Source: Furcasterigmium furcatum
Taxonomy: Eukaryota; Ascomycota; Sordariomycetes; Glomerellales; Plectosphaerellaceae
DNA length: 64,000 nt
Direction: 5' to 3'
NCBI GenBank assembly: GCA_001599815.1
Contig: BCIA01000001.1
Coordinates: 604,101-668,100 of the forward strand
Every line of letters starts with the position of its first letter. Position 1 is the stretch's first letter. The notes beneath the pieces were generated by a model, which worked only from the letters and a program-made list of their open reading frames with translations, had not been told where the DNA came from and did no database searches. Positions 34,654 to 45,691 of the stretch are shown here, piece by piece. The position numbers and the translations under genes are program-made.

Positions 34654-35428
34654 ATGTCAGACCCTCCGCCACCTGTTCCACCCCCGAAGCCCAGCAGTCA
34701 TGAGGCCAGTCGCATGAACACGCCTGTGACGACAACTTCACCGTCAAGCCTTCCACGCAACGGCCCCATGGCACCTGGGTCAGCATCTCACGACCATGCA
34801 CAGAACCAAATCGCATCAGAGAGCATTCCGGACCCAGGCGATCAATGGCTACCAAAGCTCCTGCAGGATAAGTCGTGAGTCCGGTGTGGAATCGGCAAGC
34901 TGGCTACAAGCTGACCTGGATCCAAGGAAACAGGATCTGGCAGAGATTCTCGCGAGCCCGAGCCTTCTCAACGCCCTGACACACTCTCCTGAGACAATCC
35001 ACCCGTCTCTTGCACAGTCTCATCATGCCCTGCAAACAAGCCTGTCAGAAAATCTGGAGATGGGTTCACATTTGTTGGAGCTTGAGAGCCGGCTCTCCCA
35101 CCTGCGCTCAACGACTCAAGCCCAACTCTTGTCAACACACGCACTGGATAGGCAATGGAGACAAAAGCAGTCAGATATGGATCACGCGCTGTCCCAATTC
35201 TCCCCCGCGTCATTGTATCAGCGCCTGGCGCAGGGAGTCAGCGAGCAAGGCTCCATATGCCACGCCATGGAGGAGAGCTTTCTCGAGGGTGAGACTGATG
35301 ATTCGCACGCATCTGAGAGGGAGGTTCTGGACTGGGTTAAGCGCTACAGGGAAGCTAAATCGCTGTATTACTTGCGACAGGAGCGAAAGAGTAGATGGGA
35401 CGAGGGTAGAGTAGGTGGTTGGAGGTGA
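34654..35428 (+). CDS. vps37: ESCRT-I subunit Vps37 (Mod(r) domain)
   Basis: Exons 34654-34874 and 34927-35428 encode 240 residues. A Pro-rich N terminus (MSDPPPPVPPPKPSS) precedes a Mod(r)-type helical coiled-coil domain from about residue 75 to the end, with QWLPKLL ahead of it and long heptad-rich helices (LLELESRLSHLRSTTQAQLL) and a YREAKSLYYLRQERKSRW end. Vps37 joins Vps23 and Vps28 in ESCRT-I, which sorts ubiquitinated cargo into multivesicular bodies. The 52-bp intron (GTGAGT to CCAAG, phase 2) is needed to join the Pro-rich part to the helices. The start could instead be at 34498, giving a longer leader. Confidence 0.88.
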
Positions 35429-35858
35429 CATCGACCACTAAGATCACATACACATGGACAGCGCTGTGGGATTTCACCAAGGTCACGAATATATACCAGG
35501 CTTGCGTCCTTCTGAATCTGGCAACACTATGCAGCCCGGCCTTGGGTGTGCTTCGACGTCCCCTCCGCTGTGCGCAGTACATCTGCCAGGCGACCCGTCA
35601 CGGTCCAAGCCAGCCACCGAACGACGGAGGTGGCCACTCGCTCGAGTCCGTGTCCCGAGCACCAGCGCAGCCCAAGCTCGGTGGGAAAAGGGGGGTAGGG
35701 CACTGCCGAATCGTGACGCAGGAGGTCGCCTCGACGGTGGAAAGCACCGTGCTTTCACTTCAGCACGTCGTCAATGCTGCGTCCTCTCGAGTGTCTCAGC
35801 TGCGACTGACCCACCAATCCAGACCAGGAGGTCGACTCCACCGCTCCGAGAGGGTCTC
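35429..35858. other. Convergent 3' region between VPS37 and the unknown gene
   Basis: This 430-bp spacer is GC-rich and shows no recognised features. Confidence 0.5.
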
Positions 35859-36999
35859 TCAGCGGAAGCTAAACGGGCTTTTGGTCATCTCTGGGCTTCG
35901 AGGGCTCATCGGCAAGACGAAGAGATCTTCGTCCTGGTCTGGATCGTCAAGCTGCCCCTGGTCTCCCTCTTGAGCCAACACGGCGTTCAGTGAGATTGTC
36001 GCTTCATGGCGGTTCCGTGCTGGTGTGTTTTGAGAGAGGCTGACAATAGACGGCCGACCGATGTTTGCTCGGCTTGCACCCTCGGACGAGGAATGTGCTT
36101 GCGTGCCCAGGTGCCCACCAGTAATCCCTAGTGTGTCCTTGTCAGCGCACGTGAGCTGCATGTGTCGTGCTGGGCATTGCTGCACATGCCTGTCGGAGAT
36201 GATACTTACCCGGTCCTCTTGATGTAAGCGCGAGGTCCTCTGTGCCTGTTGCCAGCTTGAGACCCTTGAGTTTCTCGCCTAGCCTGCCACCGATGGGATC
36301 TCTGGGTGATATCGGCCCGGCCCTTCGGGGGATCTTGTGCTCCTGCAGTGTGCTGCCAGCGGGCGTTGGAGGAGGGGCCAACCCAAAATGCTCCAAGATC
36401 CATTGCCGCTCTTGGACGGCCATCTCAAGACCGACGCCTTCGCCATTGGCCTCCATCTCGACAGTCATCTCGAGCTCGAGCTCGGAGAGCCGCTTCCTCG
36501 CCCACGAGGTGTGCAGCACACCCCGAGAGCCTTCATCTGCCCTTTGCCCCCCAAGTGCCGGTGGGAATATGGCGGGTAGGGGTTTAGATGTCAGTGTTAC
36601 ATCTTCCCGCCTGATGGTAATCAGCGGGGGCACTGTAGACCCCGGGGGAAGCAGGAAGAGCACGCGAGTTTTGCCCGCATCATTGTCGCGGTCGTGCGTT
36701 GCGACACACTGGCCCTTGCCGTCCCAAGTCACTTCCGCCTCTAGGCCTGAGTGTTTTGCGGCGGGAGTCAAGGAATCCCATTCAACCAGAAGGATCTTCG
36801 TGCCTTCATTCCCCTTGCCGGCCTCGAACTCGAATCTAGACAAAAGGCCCGGGTCAATAGGTGATGACGGTGACGCCGGGCCTGACGGCTCGCTGTGGAG
36901 ATTGTCACCGGACGAGCGCCGGTCGGCCGGCACTAGTACCGGCGAGGGCGACCGAAGAGGCTCCGAGGTTTCCGCCAGAGGCTGTGGTGTCTCGGCCAT
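35859..36999 (-). CDS. Protein of unknown function, probably conserved in Sordariomycetes
   Basis: Exons 36999-36210 and 36127-35859 join in phase 1 to give 352 residues. I do not recognise a family. The N-terminal 55 residues are Ser/Pro-rich. An ordered-looking segment (about 60-140) has alternating strands: GTKILLVEWD, LEAEVTWDGKG, TRVLFLLPPG and PPLITIRRED, which could be a beta-sandwich. A helical stretch rich in Glu follows (RKRLSELELEMTVEMEANGE, then QERQWILEHFGL). The tail is disordered and acidic (DDPDQDEDLFVLPMSPRSPE). No signal peptide, membrane segment or catalytic motif is seen. The 82-bp intron has GTAAGT and ACTAG ends. Coding potential is judged from the clean splice and the even composition of the middle part. 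Confidence 0.72.
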
Positions 37000-39900
37000 G
37001 GTCCCTCCCTACGCAGGAGCGTGTGCTGTCCTCGAGCACGGCGTCGGCGGTTTGGTGGGAAATCGCCTGCGCATCCGACAACGGACCGGAGTGTGCCGCT
37101 TTGAGCGTTTCCAGGCAATGGCCAGGTCTGGGCGTCCTTCTGGGCGACAGAAGAGCAAGCCGTCGTCGAGAATGAGGGGAAGTTGAGGTCAGACTCCTGA
37201 AAACGTGATCGGGCGTCGGAGGTTTTTCTTGCGGGAGTCTCGGCGTCCTCCCTATAACTCGGACCGCAGTCGACAGGGGGCGGCCAGGAGGCGCCACAAC
37301 ACGATGCTCGATGCTCTATTCACATCGAATGCATCCCAACGGTACTTCAAGTACTCGTAGCACTTATGCCACCCAGCGGAGGCAACGAACAGCCAGGCAT
37401 GGACCGTATTCCTGTTATGTTGACCTGTGTCACGCCAATTCTCTGGATCCATTGCGCGAGATATGCCCGTGGCTTCCGTTTATCTGAGACTCATGATGCT
37501 GGTGGTCTATTTTTGGCGTGGCTCGAGGTAGACGGAGGCGACATACAAGTGCCGATATGCCGCACCGCAGCACATGCGTTGATATCCAGTCGACAGGCAC
37601 CGACGTCACAGTTGCAGGCAGCCCAGGCGCGTTATGAAATTTCCAGAGACTGCGCGCTACATGGGCAAGATCCGCCCTTCGTGTACCAGAACATCCTGGT
37701 GCGTAGGCTGAGACGAGCACTTCCCCAATGAGGACCATCAAACAGGACGACACCAGTTTCGAAGGCTGTTTGCGTGAGAGGCCAACGATCGATCTATCAT
37801 GGATGGACTCGAGACGGGATGCGGCCGGGGCGCGCCGGGTCAGATGGCTACCATTATATAAGAACACAGTGGACCGGGCCAGCGAGCCTTACGGACAATC
37901 CGAGCACGGATGGTGGCAGTAGTGGTACTGATCCGATCATGCGCCTGTTCGGTCTTCGCACGGTGCGATCTGGGGACGGTGGGTGCTGCAGACCAGGGCA
38001 ACCAGGTTTGCAAATGGAGAGTTCGGCCGAGGAAGGGCCGCCGTAGACAGACCATGACAGGTCAAGATTCGCCCGATGCCCTTGGACTTGACTGAGAATG
38101 TCTCTGGCCAGAACTCGCTGAAAGTCGCAAGAATGCGCGGGCAAATACTCGTAAAATCACCGCCAACACGGGTCGCCTTGCCGCGGACGAGTGCGCCGAG
38201 CGAGGAGCATTCGAGGATGCTGTCGGAAGAGACGAGAACGACCTCGCCCAGTGCCGAACTACCGGTTGCGCCTTCGGGGGAAATATCAAGTGCACTTGCA
38301 TCGCGGGGGACCCGCCAGGCCACTAGGGACCGGGCCAGGGCGCGCGATTCGGGGACGATCCTGGTGGTTCCTCGGGCTTACTCGAGCTCTGGCGACTTCT
38401 GCCCGGCGGCAGCGGGGAACGAGGCCAGGGGAGCGGGACCGTATGCTGCACGTAGGTAGATGACTCCGGCTGAACGGTTTCACCGGCGGGGTCCAATTCG
38501 CAGGCTGGCATCGATTCACCGTTCAGGTCCTGCTGGGTATTCTGCGCGAACCGATCCCGTGACCCCAATGTTGATGGCGTGATGCTCGGCCAGGATTCGG
38601 CGGCGGCCAGAACGCGGAGCGACAACGTCGACAACGGAGGGCCCGACCGAGTAGTCGAGTCCGGGGACATGTCTGTCTGACTGAAGTGGCCTGGTGGGAA
38701 CGCAGAGTCTTGGACTCTGGAACATGAACACGAGAGCATGCTCACCCCGAGCCAATGATATCGGGCCGGATAAAGACGATGGCCCTGCTCCCACGTATGA
38801 AGCCACGTTCCGAGAAATCTTCAATTTGATTGACGAGGAAGCCAGGCTTGTTGATGTTGGACCAAGGTCAATGTGAATCCATGCGCGATGGGCATACGGC
38901 CGCTCGTGATACACCACTGCCTTGCTATGTGGACAAGCCTCACGGTCCCGAAGCGACAAGTGAAGCCCGGCCGGTGCTTGACATCGAGGAGCGAGCCTAT
39001 GTACGTAGGTGCCCCTTCGGGTTGCAAGCGGCGACGAGACCGAGAGAGCAGCCGGTACTAGTACCATGCCACAGTTGCGCCGACACTGTACCGGCTACGA
39101 GCGTCCCACACTCTGGCCATGCGCACTGTCCAGCCGCACTCAGGTGGTGGTGATTGGACAGTGTCCACAACACTCGTCACTGCTCTAACTGTGGGCTAAA
39201 AACGGTGCTTCTTTCGGCCGGCCATCGCCATCGCTCCACTATTCCGCCGCGAAATAGCGCCGTCCACCAGCATTCTGGGGAAGGAACCCACTGGGGAGAC
39301 AGCGCGAGGAGGTCAGGTCAGATACGGATGAAGTGCTCCAGGCGCCTTTCCCCCCCCCTTCCACTACCGAAGGTACCTGCCAAGGTACTTACCTGTCTGA
39401 ATACTCTGCTCCCTTGCGACGCATCTGTTGCCCCTTGGGTGGTGGTCCGTCTCACTCTCGCTCTCCTCCTCCTTCCTCTACACCCATGGTCCAGCCTAGG
39501 CCTGACCCTCTGTCTTCGTGCGCTCCGCCCTCCCTTCTCCGGCTGTTCAGTTATCTCTCTCCTTCGCCAACACCACGACGACCTTGCCTTTCCTGGCCTC
39601 CCCTTAGAATCTTCTCGTCCCGGCTCTCCGCGCGCATCACCGCTTTGCTCGATCATCATCACATCGACGCTCGCCCAGCTCTCTTCCCTCGCCTTCGTCT
39701 TCAGCCATTGCTGCTCTTGCTCAGTGCTCCCCTCCCCTAGCGATTCTGCCCAGCCGTTGCCTGCCATCGCCTCCGCCTGGCCAACCCACGCCGGTCCCCG
39801 ACACGAGCCTCGACGAACCCGTCTCCTATCGGAATCCCTTCGTCGCCTCCACTCGCTATTCGTCTCGATTGTCGACAGCCTGAATCGAAAGCATTCTGTG

Positions 39901-40239
39901 GTCCGTCGCTAGTAGAGCGTCCGAATACATCCCAGAGCGACGAGACCCCTGGCGCATAGTCCAGGTCTCGCTCGACTGCTGAACATCGACCAACCACCAA
40001 ACGGGTTGTGCGAGGATACATCGCGAGTGCAGTCCGCAGCCGTCGCGCGCCCCCCTCTCCTGCTTCAATGCCCAGCCATGTTCAGATTGCGATCATTCCG
40101 ACTTGACGACAACCTCAATCTCGCACCTTCTGGGTCTCCGGCGCCTTAGACGCGGCCTGACGACCCAGAAGCTGGGCTCACCTCGCGTTGCCACGTCTCC
40201 CCTCCGCCAAAGCGCTCCCTGAGCGTCGACGCCGCCACG
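37000..40239. other. Gene-poor 3.2-kb intergenic interval and F-box gene leader
   Basis: This is the longest stretch without a convincing gene in the GC-normal part. Minus-strand frames at 37937-38323 and 38323-38745 are open but show no domain and no compelling splice. From about 39340 to 39900 the plus strand is very rich in CT and CCTTCC motifs, typical of the promoter and long leader of the F-box gene. A long open frame there (39154-39912) is Leu/Ser/Pro-biased and is best seen as a by-product of that tract. Confidence 0.5.
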
Positions 40240-41933
40240 ATGGACCCGCCACACATCACCGAATTCGCCTCGGAGAGGTACTTTAGCAAGCTCAACCAGC
40301 TTCATGAGCCTGCTAGTAGTTCAGGTCCGCAGCAACTCCATCAGCCGGCACCGACAGCGGGTCTACACAATCAAATACCATCACAGTCCACCTTTATCCT
40401 CCCTCTCCGCGCCTCCAAACATGCCGACGGAAGCTCACAAGAGCAGCCCCGACCCGACAAGGAAAAGAGCCGGTTACGCGTACTGCGGTCAAGGGTGCCG
40501 TTTCTACACCCAAAATCTTCTCACAGCTCCGACCCGCAAGACCTCTCCCGAGCATCATTCTCCGATGCACACCGGCAATCAAGGTGAGTCGATCTTCCCT
40601 CCTCATACCGATAACTACATCGGCCAGCCTTCCATTTTGAGCCTGTTTCTAACAGTCAATAAATAGCCAACGCTTCGATCAGCTCTTCCTCGCACTGCCC
40701 AATGAGCTCCAAGTACAGATCATCTCGTCCTTGCCGCTCAAGGACGTTCTCAATCTCCGTATGGTCTCAAAGACATGGCACGCACTGATAAGCCTTAACG
40801 AAGCACCCATTGTCCGACACCATCTCGATCACCACATCCCTGCATACGCCCTTCGACTGTATCCTGTCAGCAACCCAACGATGGCCAACTTCCATCACCT
40901 ATGTGGACTCTGGCACCGGCTGCACGTTGCCACCAAGCTGTCATTTCTAATGTGTGAATGGATTACGAAGGAGATATTCCTAAGAACCACAGAACCACAA
41001 CGCCTCGAGTTCGCGCCCCAGTATGAGAGGATGCGGAGAAGACTCATCCCCCTTCTCTTTACTATATTCCACTTCTTCGAGACCTACAGGAAACTCCACC
41101 TTCAACATATTCTTGATCATGACGGCTACGGACTCTCCCACGAACCTTACACACTGAACCCTGTCGAAGTTCATATCATGGCCTCCTACGATGATCGGAC
41201 CCTTCTCCGAGTCCACGAGATCTTCCCACTTGTGGTTTCTTCGTTTTGTCGCCAATTGCGACCGCCTACTTATGTTGGCAGGGTTGAGCGTTCCCTCCGT
41301 GGTTACATAAGAGAAAAGCCATCGGACGAGATGCACGCCGCCATACTGTTGCTTGGCGGGCTGAGACAAGTGGAAAGGCTGTGGGAAATCAAGGGTTACA
41401 ACACCCGCAGAGGCGCAGTGGACACCTGGTTCAGCGACATCACCAAAGAAGATCAACCCGAGACACCTGTAAAGGCACGCCGAGGTCTCATGGGATTGGG
41501 ACGGAAGAAGCCGTCAACGGGGGCGAAAGATATGTTGAAGCAATCAGGGAGCGACATGAGGGGGCCTCGACGTGGTTCGGGAGGCTCTGCGGACGATTTA
41601 CCCTTCGCCACATCAGACGGCGGTCTCGTCTTCAACACGAGTCTATCGGCAGGCATGCCCATGGACATGCTCAGCTGCGACAACGTTCGGCGCCTGTTGC
41701 CTGACCTGCCGGCCCTGCAGCACATATGGTCGACCACGGCCGAGGCGCTCATCCTGGACCGCAACATTGTGGACCGCCCTCAAGATATCAAGCGGAATGC
41801 CCAGGTCATGCTGGATCTCATCAAAGATGATGGAATCGATGAGGAAGATGAATGGTGGTACGGGAGGAATACGCCGGAGTCGGTCCGTCCCCCCCTGGAG
41901 GCGATAGAGGAGGATCCCATTGAAGGCGTTTGA
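40240..41933 (+). CDS. F-box protein
   Basis: Exons 40240-40583 and 40667-41933 encode 536 residues. After a disordered 115-residue N terminus comes an F-box near residues 120-160 (LALPNELQVQIISSLPLKDVL, then RMVSKTWHALI), which would bind Skp1 in an SCF ubiquitin ligase. The remaining 370 residues are mainly helical, with no WD40, LRR or kelch repeats, so the substrate-binding part is not recognised. A basic Gly/Ser-rich linker (about 395-445) separates a C-terminal helical block ending in an acidic tail. The 83-bp intron (GTGAGT to AAATAG, with a TTCTAAC branch) is phase 2 and is required to join the ATG exon to the F-box. It is convergent with the AT-hook gene. Confidence 0.88.
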
Positions 41934-42247
41934 TTTACGGCGAGGCTCGCCGTTTGTAGTCGGCGCACTTGACACGAAGCATTTACTCGGCGTTTGGGGG
42001 CTTGTCGTCTCACGGGACATGGTCAAAGGACCCAGGGTTATTTTGGGTGGACAACTGTCAGCATTGTGGGAGATAGCAAGTCTTGGATAGATAACTTGGC
42101 TGCATATTACTATTACAATTCCTCGTTGCCGCGCTCTGCCCAGTGTATGTCCGGTCGCTCCAATGGGCGCTTCAAGACCTGATAATAAACTGCACGCCCT
42201 ATGATGTCCATATACGTCAGGCCTTTGACTTGTTGCCTGCCTGCCAC
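41934..42247. other. Convergent 3' region between the F-box and AT-hook genes
   Basis: This 314-bp spacer contains AT-rich stretches near 42100, suitable for polyadenylation signals. Nothing else was seen. Confidence 0.5.
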
Positions 42248-45004
42248 CTAATTCTCGTGGTCCCTGATGCCTGCGTTGGTTGAGCCTGCATCGAAGGTTC
42301 TAGTCGCAGTGCCGCCAAAGTGAAACGAGACTCCTTGTTGGAGTCCTCTGCTGTCCGGGGGGAAGGTAGAGCCAGCGGCCCCATGGCCATGCCTGGAATC
42401 GGCTGTTTGCCCGAATCCTAAGAGATTCGGATTTGGAAAGTCGTTCAACATGACCATCTCAGACCCTTGCGCATACGATCTATGCATCGGGGGGGCTGCA
42501 GGTTGTGATGTCGAATCTGTCGGGGCGACGAGATGATAACCTGTACCGTGGGACGAGGGCATTGAAGTTGCGGTTCGACTGAACGGTGGCTGTTGGTTGC
42601 CCCCCGAGGCTGGGGGCCCCTGGGGGGTGACTGCGGCGGGACCCTGCAACGCTCGACTTACCTGAGCCGGACCAGAGCTGGTGTTGGTGGAGGTTAAGCG
42701 CCTGGACTGTACAGGACGGCTTTGACGATGCTCTCTCTGGTCATGTTGATCAGGTCGATGCTGGTGGTGCGGAAGGCTCACATAATGGAGGTGGTGGGGA
42801 CTACCCAGCCCGGCGGTTCCGGCGATGATAGAAACTCGTCCGGCAACATTACTAGCTGGCTGTTGGAAGTGCATCTGCTTCGACGATCTTGCCGATCTCC
42901 CGGGCATCAGGGTCGTGCCTCGTCCTTTCTGAGCAACCAGAGAACCGGGATCCCCGCCTTCACGAGACGCCACAGTCCGAGTCAACAGCTGCGACCTGCT
43001 CGGTGAAGTACTTGGAAGCTGGGCCTGCACGGAACGGGCTTCAGCAGCCCCGTCCTCTCGTCGCTCGTTCGAGACAACCGAATGGGAAACTTGTGCTTGT
43101 TGATGCAGGGTGCCAGGCGTTTCATCACCAGGCTGAGTTTTTTGCTGTTGCTGCTGCCGAAGCCGGTGCTGGGCTCGCCCTGCCGCTGTTTTCTGCCGCT
43201 TTGCCGGGGGTCCGTCATTCACGGCCATCGAAGATTCGGTGCCGAGGGACGGAATTCTCTTCGCCATTGCAGGTGCCAGGAGCCGTGCTCTGGGGGCTAC
43301 TCCCGCTGGTTCCGCCACCGTTCCGGGGCCGTTGCCTGATGTACTCATCATGACCAGACCAGCTGACGCATCTGGAGGGCTTCTTGGCCGTGCCGTGACA
43401 TCAAGCTGAATGTCCTGAGACCTATCATGATCATACTGCCCCGGGGACTCGCCCTGTGCCAGGGTCACAGGCAGCCCTCCTGGTGCCTCCGAAGAAAGGT
43501 CGACCGAAGCTCTTCGCACAGGATCTGCAGCGCCTACCACCTCCCACAGCTGTCCCGCCTTCTGATGTCCCTTCCTACTGCCCGTTGTGCTTCGATCTTT
43601 GGGTTTGTTTTTGGAGCCCTTTGGTCGACCACGACCTTTTCGTGGGAGAGGCGAGATAAGTTCGGTGGAAGAGTTATATGGCTCAAAGGCTGGCCCTGCG
43701 CTGCCCTTAGGGCGGTTTTTTGAGCCCTTCGGTCGACCTCTGCGTCTCTTGGATGGCTGGGGCCCATCATTGGGTTGCCGGGGCTCATCACTGGGTTGCT
43801 GGGGCTCATGGCTGGGTGGCATTTCTGGGTTGGCTCCAGAAACAGGGACAGCACTCGTATCCGCAGGCTGCTCGCAAACCTCGGTGCCCTCAGCTGCCCC
43901 GCGTGGAACGAGATCATTCAACAAAGGCTCTTCCACGTCAACCCAGCCATCATCCCCCCCGTCAGTATTCATTACGGCGTGGGTCGACGGCTGAGGCCGT
44001 GCGGGCTCGTTTCTTGTATTGTTGGCGATCAGAGAACTCCTCATCCTGATAGTCTTGCTCCCCCTCGGGCGTCCACGGACTCTTTTTGGCGCAATCGAGC
44101 TCAGGAGCGCTGGGGTTGATGGACCCAGCTGAGGGAAGATTTCGGACAACCAACCCACAAAGAGGGAGCCTGACCCATTCGCTGCAACGCTGGGTGGGAA
44201 GCTATGCTCAAGTGATGGACTTGAGGCGCCAGGTACGCCGCCGAAGAATGCTAGTGCTCTGCATAGCTGATCGACGACGCGGACTGGGTGCAGGCTTCGC
44301 AATAAAGCCAACAAGCGGACCTGTTCGCTCTTCGTCTCCGCCGGCGTAAGAGGATGTTGCCGTTGGCGCGAGTGTGGGTAAGGCGCAGGTAGTATAGGCA
44401 CTCTACGCCTGGGGAGGGGGGCCGGAGGGTTCTTGGCGGCAAGTCTCGCGGCCATCACAGTGCTCTCGCTCGTTCGCTTTGCAGCCGCGTTGCGTGAGGC
44501 AGCTGGGGCATCAGCGCGAAAACTAACAGTCATAACGCCGAACGCACCACTCTTGGGATTTGTTTTGCCCTTGAGCTTTTTTGGGATGGCGTTCTTGACC
44601 CGTTTATCACGCACTCGGGGTAGTAGGTGAAGCTCCTTTTCCACCGGCCGAGGCGATGCTTGCGAATCATGGCCAGTCGCCGGGTTGGGAGTAGAGGCCA
44701 CATAATCTTCAGGTATGTCAGTCACCGGGGCCAGAAGAAGAGTGTCTTGTTCAAAAACAGGTGCTACGACCGAACATACCTTCCAACCGGTGGACATTTG
44801 GCACCGAGGGTGTTGCAGTCCCGGTCTCGTTGGCAGCCGGTGCTGAACCAGGATCTGCTGTGGAAGTCGGAAGCGCCATGGCTCGAGCCTTGTGCTTCTA
44901 TCCAGGGCGAGAGAGATGTCCCTTATCGCGGGCAACAGGTCGTAAAAATAGGGCAGCGTCGATGATCCTAGGCAGAACCCAAACGTCTGGGTGATGCAGT
45001 GCAT
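42248..45004 (-). CDS. AT-hook DNA-binding protein with an unassigned conserved-looking core
   Basis: A single open frame of 918 residues starts at the ATG at 45004. Three AT-hooks are visible: RVRGRPRGSK near 308, RRRGRPKGSKN near 420 and KGRGRPKGSKN near 456. They bind the minor groove of AT-rich DNA, so a nuclear, chromatin-linked role is expected. An ordered-looking block at about 227-295 (LLALLRSLHPVRVVDQLCRA, then LAFFGGVPGA, then LFVGWLSEIFPQL) is unlike an AT-hook and not one I can name. The rest is Gln/Pro/Ser-rich and disordered. The first 69 residues look non-coding in character, so the true start may be the Met at 70 or an upstream exon may exist. A strong GTATGT shortly after Met 70 could be a donor, but I could not fix its acceptor. 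Confidence 0.78.
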   Translation of the reverse strand: MHCITQTFGFCLGSSTLPYFYDLLPAIRDISLALDRSTRLEPWRFRLPQQILVQHRLPTRPGLQHPRCQMSTGWKVCSVVAPVFEQDTLLLAPVTDIPEDYVASTPNPATGHDSQASPRPVEKELHLLPRVRDKRVKNAIPKKLKGKTNPKSGAFGVMTVSFRADAPAASRNAAAKRTSESTVMAARLAAKNPPAPLPRRRVPILPAPYPHSRQRQHPLTPAETKSEQVRLLALLRSLHPVRVVDQLCRALAFFGGVPGASSPSLEHSFPPSVAANGSGSLFVGWLSEIFPQLGPSTPALLSSIAPKRVRGRPRGSKTIRMRSSLIANNTRNEPARPQPSTHAVMNTDGGDDGWVDVEEPLLNDLVPRGAAEGTEVCEQPADTSAVPVSGANPEMPPSHEPQQPSDEPRQPNDGPQPSKRRRGRPKGSKNRPKGSAGPAFEPYNSSTELISPLPRKGRGRPKGSKNKPKDRSTTGSRKGHQKAGQLWEVVGAADPVRRASVDLSSEAPGGLPVTLAQGESPGQYDHDRSQDIQLDVTARPRSPPDASAGLVMMSTSGNGPGTVAEPAGVAPRARLLAPAMAKRIPSLGTESSMAVNDGPPAKRQKTAAGRAQHRLRQQQQQKTQPGDETPGTLHQQAQVSHSVVSNERREDGAAEARSVQAQLPSTSPSRSQLLTRTVASREGGDPGSLVAQKGRGTTLMPGRSARSSKQMHFQQPASNVAGRVSIIAGTAGLGSPHHLHYVSLPHHQHRPDQHDQREHRQSRPVQSRRLTSTNTSSGPAQVSRALQGPAAVTPQGPPASGGNQQPPFSRTATSMPSSHGTGYHLVAPTDSTSQPAAPPMHRSYAQGSEMVMLNDFPNPNLLGFGQTADSRHGHGAAGSTFPPDSRGLQQGVSFHFGGTATRTFDAGSTNAGIRDHEN

Positions 45005-45691
45005 GTAACGTCGAGGATCTTTGGCTGGGGGTCGTCCACGCGCTGGCCGGGGGGCGCAATCTCCAAGATGGGCCGCGACCTCTGTTGGCCGTGACCGCGG
45101 TATGCCCTCTTCCTACAGAGGCGTGTTCCCCATCCTCGACAGAGTGGGCGGCAGTTGTGTGTTGTTGTGCTGGGTGTCAGGGAAGTTCTGGGATCCCAAG
45201 CCATCTCAGGTACTCCTCTCACAGGCGGCACGGAAGGAGCAAGAGGCGCACTCTCACCAGGTCATCTCACATTCCGTTCGCTCGTTGAATGAAACAAATG
45301 AACGGAGAGAGTACCACCTCTATGACCTGGGCACAGCGATGTCTGCCGAGCAGGAACGTCGGAGGGTGCCGCTGCTAGAGGGTGCCACTGGTGTCGTTCG
45401 CTGAGGTGCGCTGAGGTCGGGTGCGCCTTACGTAAGTAAGGAGCTGACCCGCAAGCTGCTTCCGACTTACCCAGCCAGCCAGCTCCGACATGCGTACCTA
45501 GCCAGTCTGGAGCTCCCACCTCCACCAAGAAACGTCGACGACATCTCTCACCTATTTACCAGGCTGTGGAATCCGCTCATCCTCGACGCATCATACCGAC
45601 CCTGGTGCGTTCATATTTTAGACGCCACATCTTCTTCCCGCGGCCTTCGTCGACTTCCGAGAGCGCATGAGCGCGTGGCCCAGACGACGCG
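45005..45691. promoter_or_regulatory. Divergent promoter between the AT-hook gene and VMA5
   Basis: These 687 bp separate the two start codons. They include TACGTAAGTAAGG near 45430 and CCAGCCAGCCAGC near 45474. No TATA box is evident, as expected for a constitutive V-ATPase gene. Confidence 0.5.

Noticed and set aside
37937..38745. Two adjoining minus-strand open frames that might be exons of one gene
   Set aside because: No splice pair with a branch site joined them convincingly and no motif was recognised; left unannotated.
39154..39912. 252-codon open frame on the plus strand
   Set aside because: Its translation is Leu/Ser/Pro-biased because of the CT-rich tract, starts with a non-ATG-supported region and has no domain; it fits the leader of the F-box gene.
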